Origin: Bog-950 sp964620645
Lineage (GTDB): Bacteria; Bacteroidota; Bacteroidia; Chitinophagales; LD1
Length of the DNA: 15,297 nucleotides
Assembly (NCBI GenBank): GCA_964620645.1
Contig: CAZUHU010000084.1
Location: 1-15,297 of the forward strand
Direction of reading: 5' to 3'
Shown: positions 14,659 through 15,297 of the stretch, piece after piece
How the letters are laid out: every line of letters starts with the position of its first letter
Position numbering within the stretch: the first letter of the stretch is position 1
Notes under the pieces: model-generated
The model's database searches: none
Told to the model about the DNA's origin: nothing
Seen by the model: the letters and a program-made list of their open reading frames with translations, nothing else
Made by a program: the position numbers and the translations under genes

Positions 14659-15297
14659 TCAAACAAGGGCGTCTTTATTATACCGCGCCTTATATTCCAC
14701 CGGCGACATGCCCGTTATCTTTTTAAACACTTCCCTAAAGGCTTTATTATCTGTATAGCCCACCTCATACATTACCTCGTTAATGGTTTTGCGGCTGTTT
14801 TCAAATGCCCTTTTTGCCGATTCAACTTTGGCCCTTTGCGCATACTCAACGGGTGTATTGCCGGTTGCTTTTATAAATCGTCTGTCAAAGTTTCTGCGCC
14901 CTACTGAAAACCGCTCTGCCAGTTCTTCAACCGAAATTTTTTGATGCAGGTTACTTTCAATATGCTCCTGCGCCAGTGCTACCATTTCATCGCCATGCAA
15001 TTTTTGCCCGGTAAAAATCGTAAACACAGATTGGCTCTTTCTATCCAGTTCAATTTGAAAAACCTTTGAACAGAAAATGGCTGTTTGCCTATCGTAATAT
15101 TTTTCTACCAGGTAAATAATCAGGTTTAAGAAAGAGAAGGCGCCGCCGTTGGTATAAATGCCATTCTCATCAGTAATTAATTTATCAGCCTGCAGCTTAA
15201 CTTCCGGAAACATCCTCCTGAAACTATCTGCTGCCGACCAGTGGGTGGAGCAACTTTTACCATCAAGCAAACCTGTAGCCGCAAGCATAAAAGCCCC
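14659..15297 (-). CDS. GlxA-like AraC-family regulator (5' partial, right edge)
   Basis: The frame stays open to the window edge: before the first internal Met (15288) the codons read GAF, giving GAFMLAATGLLDGK. This is the conserved segment after the nucleophile elbow in DJ-1/PfpI-type domains of GlxA-like regulators, so the true start is off the window and most of the DJ-1 domain is missing. The remaining DJ-1 part continues with STHWSAADSFRRMFPEV and ENGIYTNGGAFSFLNL. The C-terminal ~105 residues are an AraC DNA-binding domain with two helix-turn-helix motifs (ISVEELAERFSVGRRNFDRR and INEVMYEVGYTDNKAFREVF), ending GMSPVEYKARYNK. It should act as a transcription activator; the ligand is unknown. 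An intergenic repeat abuts its stop codon. Confidence 0.88.
   Translation of the reverse strand, partial: GAFMLAATGLLDGKSCSTHWSAADSFRRMFPEVKLQADKLITDENGIYTNGGAFSFLNLIIYLVEKYYDRQTAIFCSKVFQIELDRKSQSVFTIFTGQKLHGDEMVALAQEHIESNLHQKISVEELAERFSVGRRNFDRRFIKATGNTPVEYAQRAKVESAKRAFENSRKTINEVMYEVGYTDNKAFREVFKKITGMSPVEYKARYNKDALV

Overview
The window comes from a member of the Bacteroidota, most likely Sphingobacteriales or a close relative. The evidence is a type IX secretion C-terminal sorting domain on the first protein, a long DUF2723/GT117 membrane protein, short lipoproteins of Bacteroidota type, promoter-like sites of the Bacteroidota -33/-7 kind (TTTG, then TAnnTTTG), and clusters of short palindromic intergenic repeats. 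Genus is not resolvable from sequence alone. One run of exactly 100 N marks an assembly gap, so this is a scaffold.

Layout. 1-2250 (+): 3' part of a secreted CotH-kinase/lamin-tail protein, with its signal peptide cut by the window edge. It converges, through a shared hairpin terminator, on a minus-strand pair: a pentapeptide-repeat protein with an unrecognised N-terminal region, followed by a stand-alone Smr-domain protein. 3887-7429 (-): a 1180-residue DUF2723 putative protein O-mannosyltransferase with a perfect intrinsic terminator. 7587-8015 (-): a small lipoprotein with its own terminator. Divergent from it, 8129-11190 (+) is a two-gene operon: a cytoplasmic TPR/coiled-coil class III adenylate cyclase overlapping by ATGA an exported papain-like (C1) cysteine peptidase. 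The divergent intergenic region carries a near-perfect inverted repeat that gives both mRNAs almost the same leader.

11318-11388 is tRNA-Gln(UUG) with a textbook promoter and a terminator inside a larger 112-nt inverted-repeat structure. The following ~790 bp hold no credible gene: several palindromic repeats and the 100-N gap, which is bordered by identical 20-bp sequences. Then come an NAD(P)H-dependent MDR oxidoreductase (+) converging, 3 bp apart, on a Crp/Fnr-type regulator (-), which lies 14 bp downstream of a lipoprotein gene (-). The window closes with a GlxA-like AraC regulator (-) cut by the right edge. Two copies of one intergenic repeat, in the same orientation, bracket the oxidoreductase/Crp/lipoprotein block.

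Functional reading: most genes look like envelope or housekeeping functions (secretion, glycosylation, lipoproteins). The least expected items are the cyclase-peptidase operon, the mirrored leader between it and the lipoprotein gene, the three-hairpin element after tRNA-Gln, and the repeat pair around the oxidoreductase block. No defence island, prophage, IS transposase or CRISPR array is visible.
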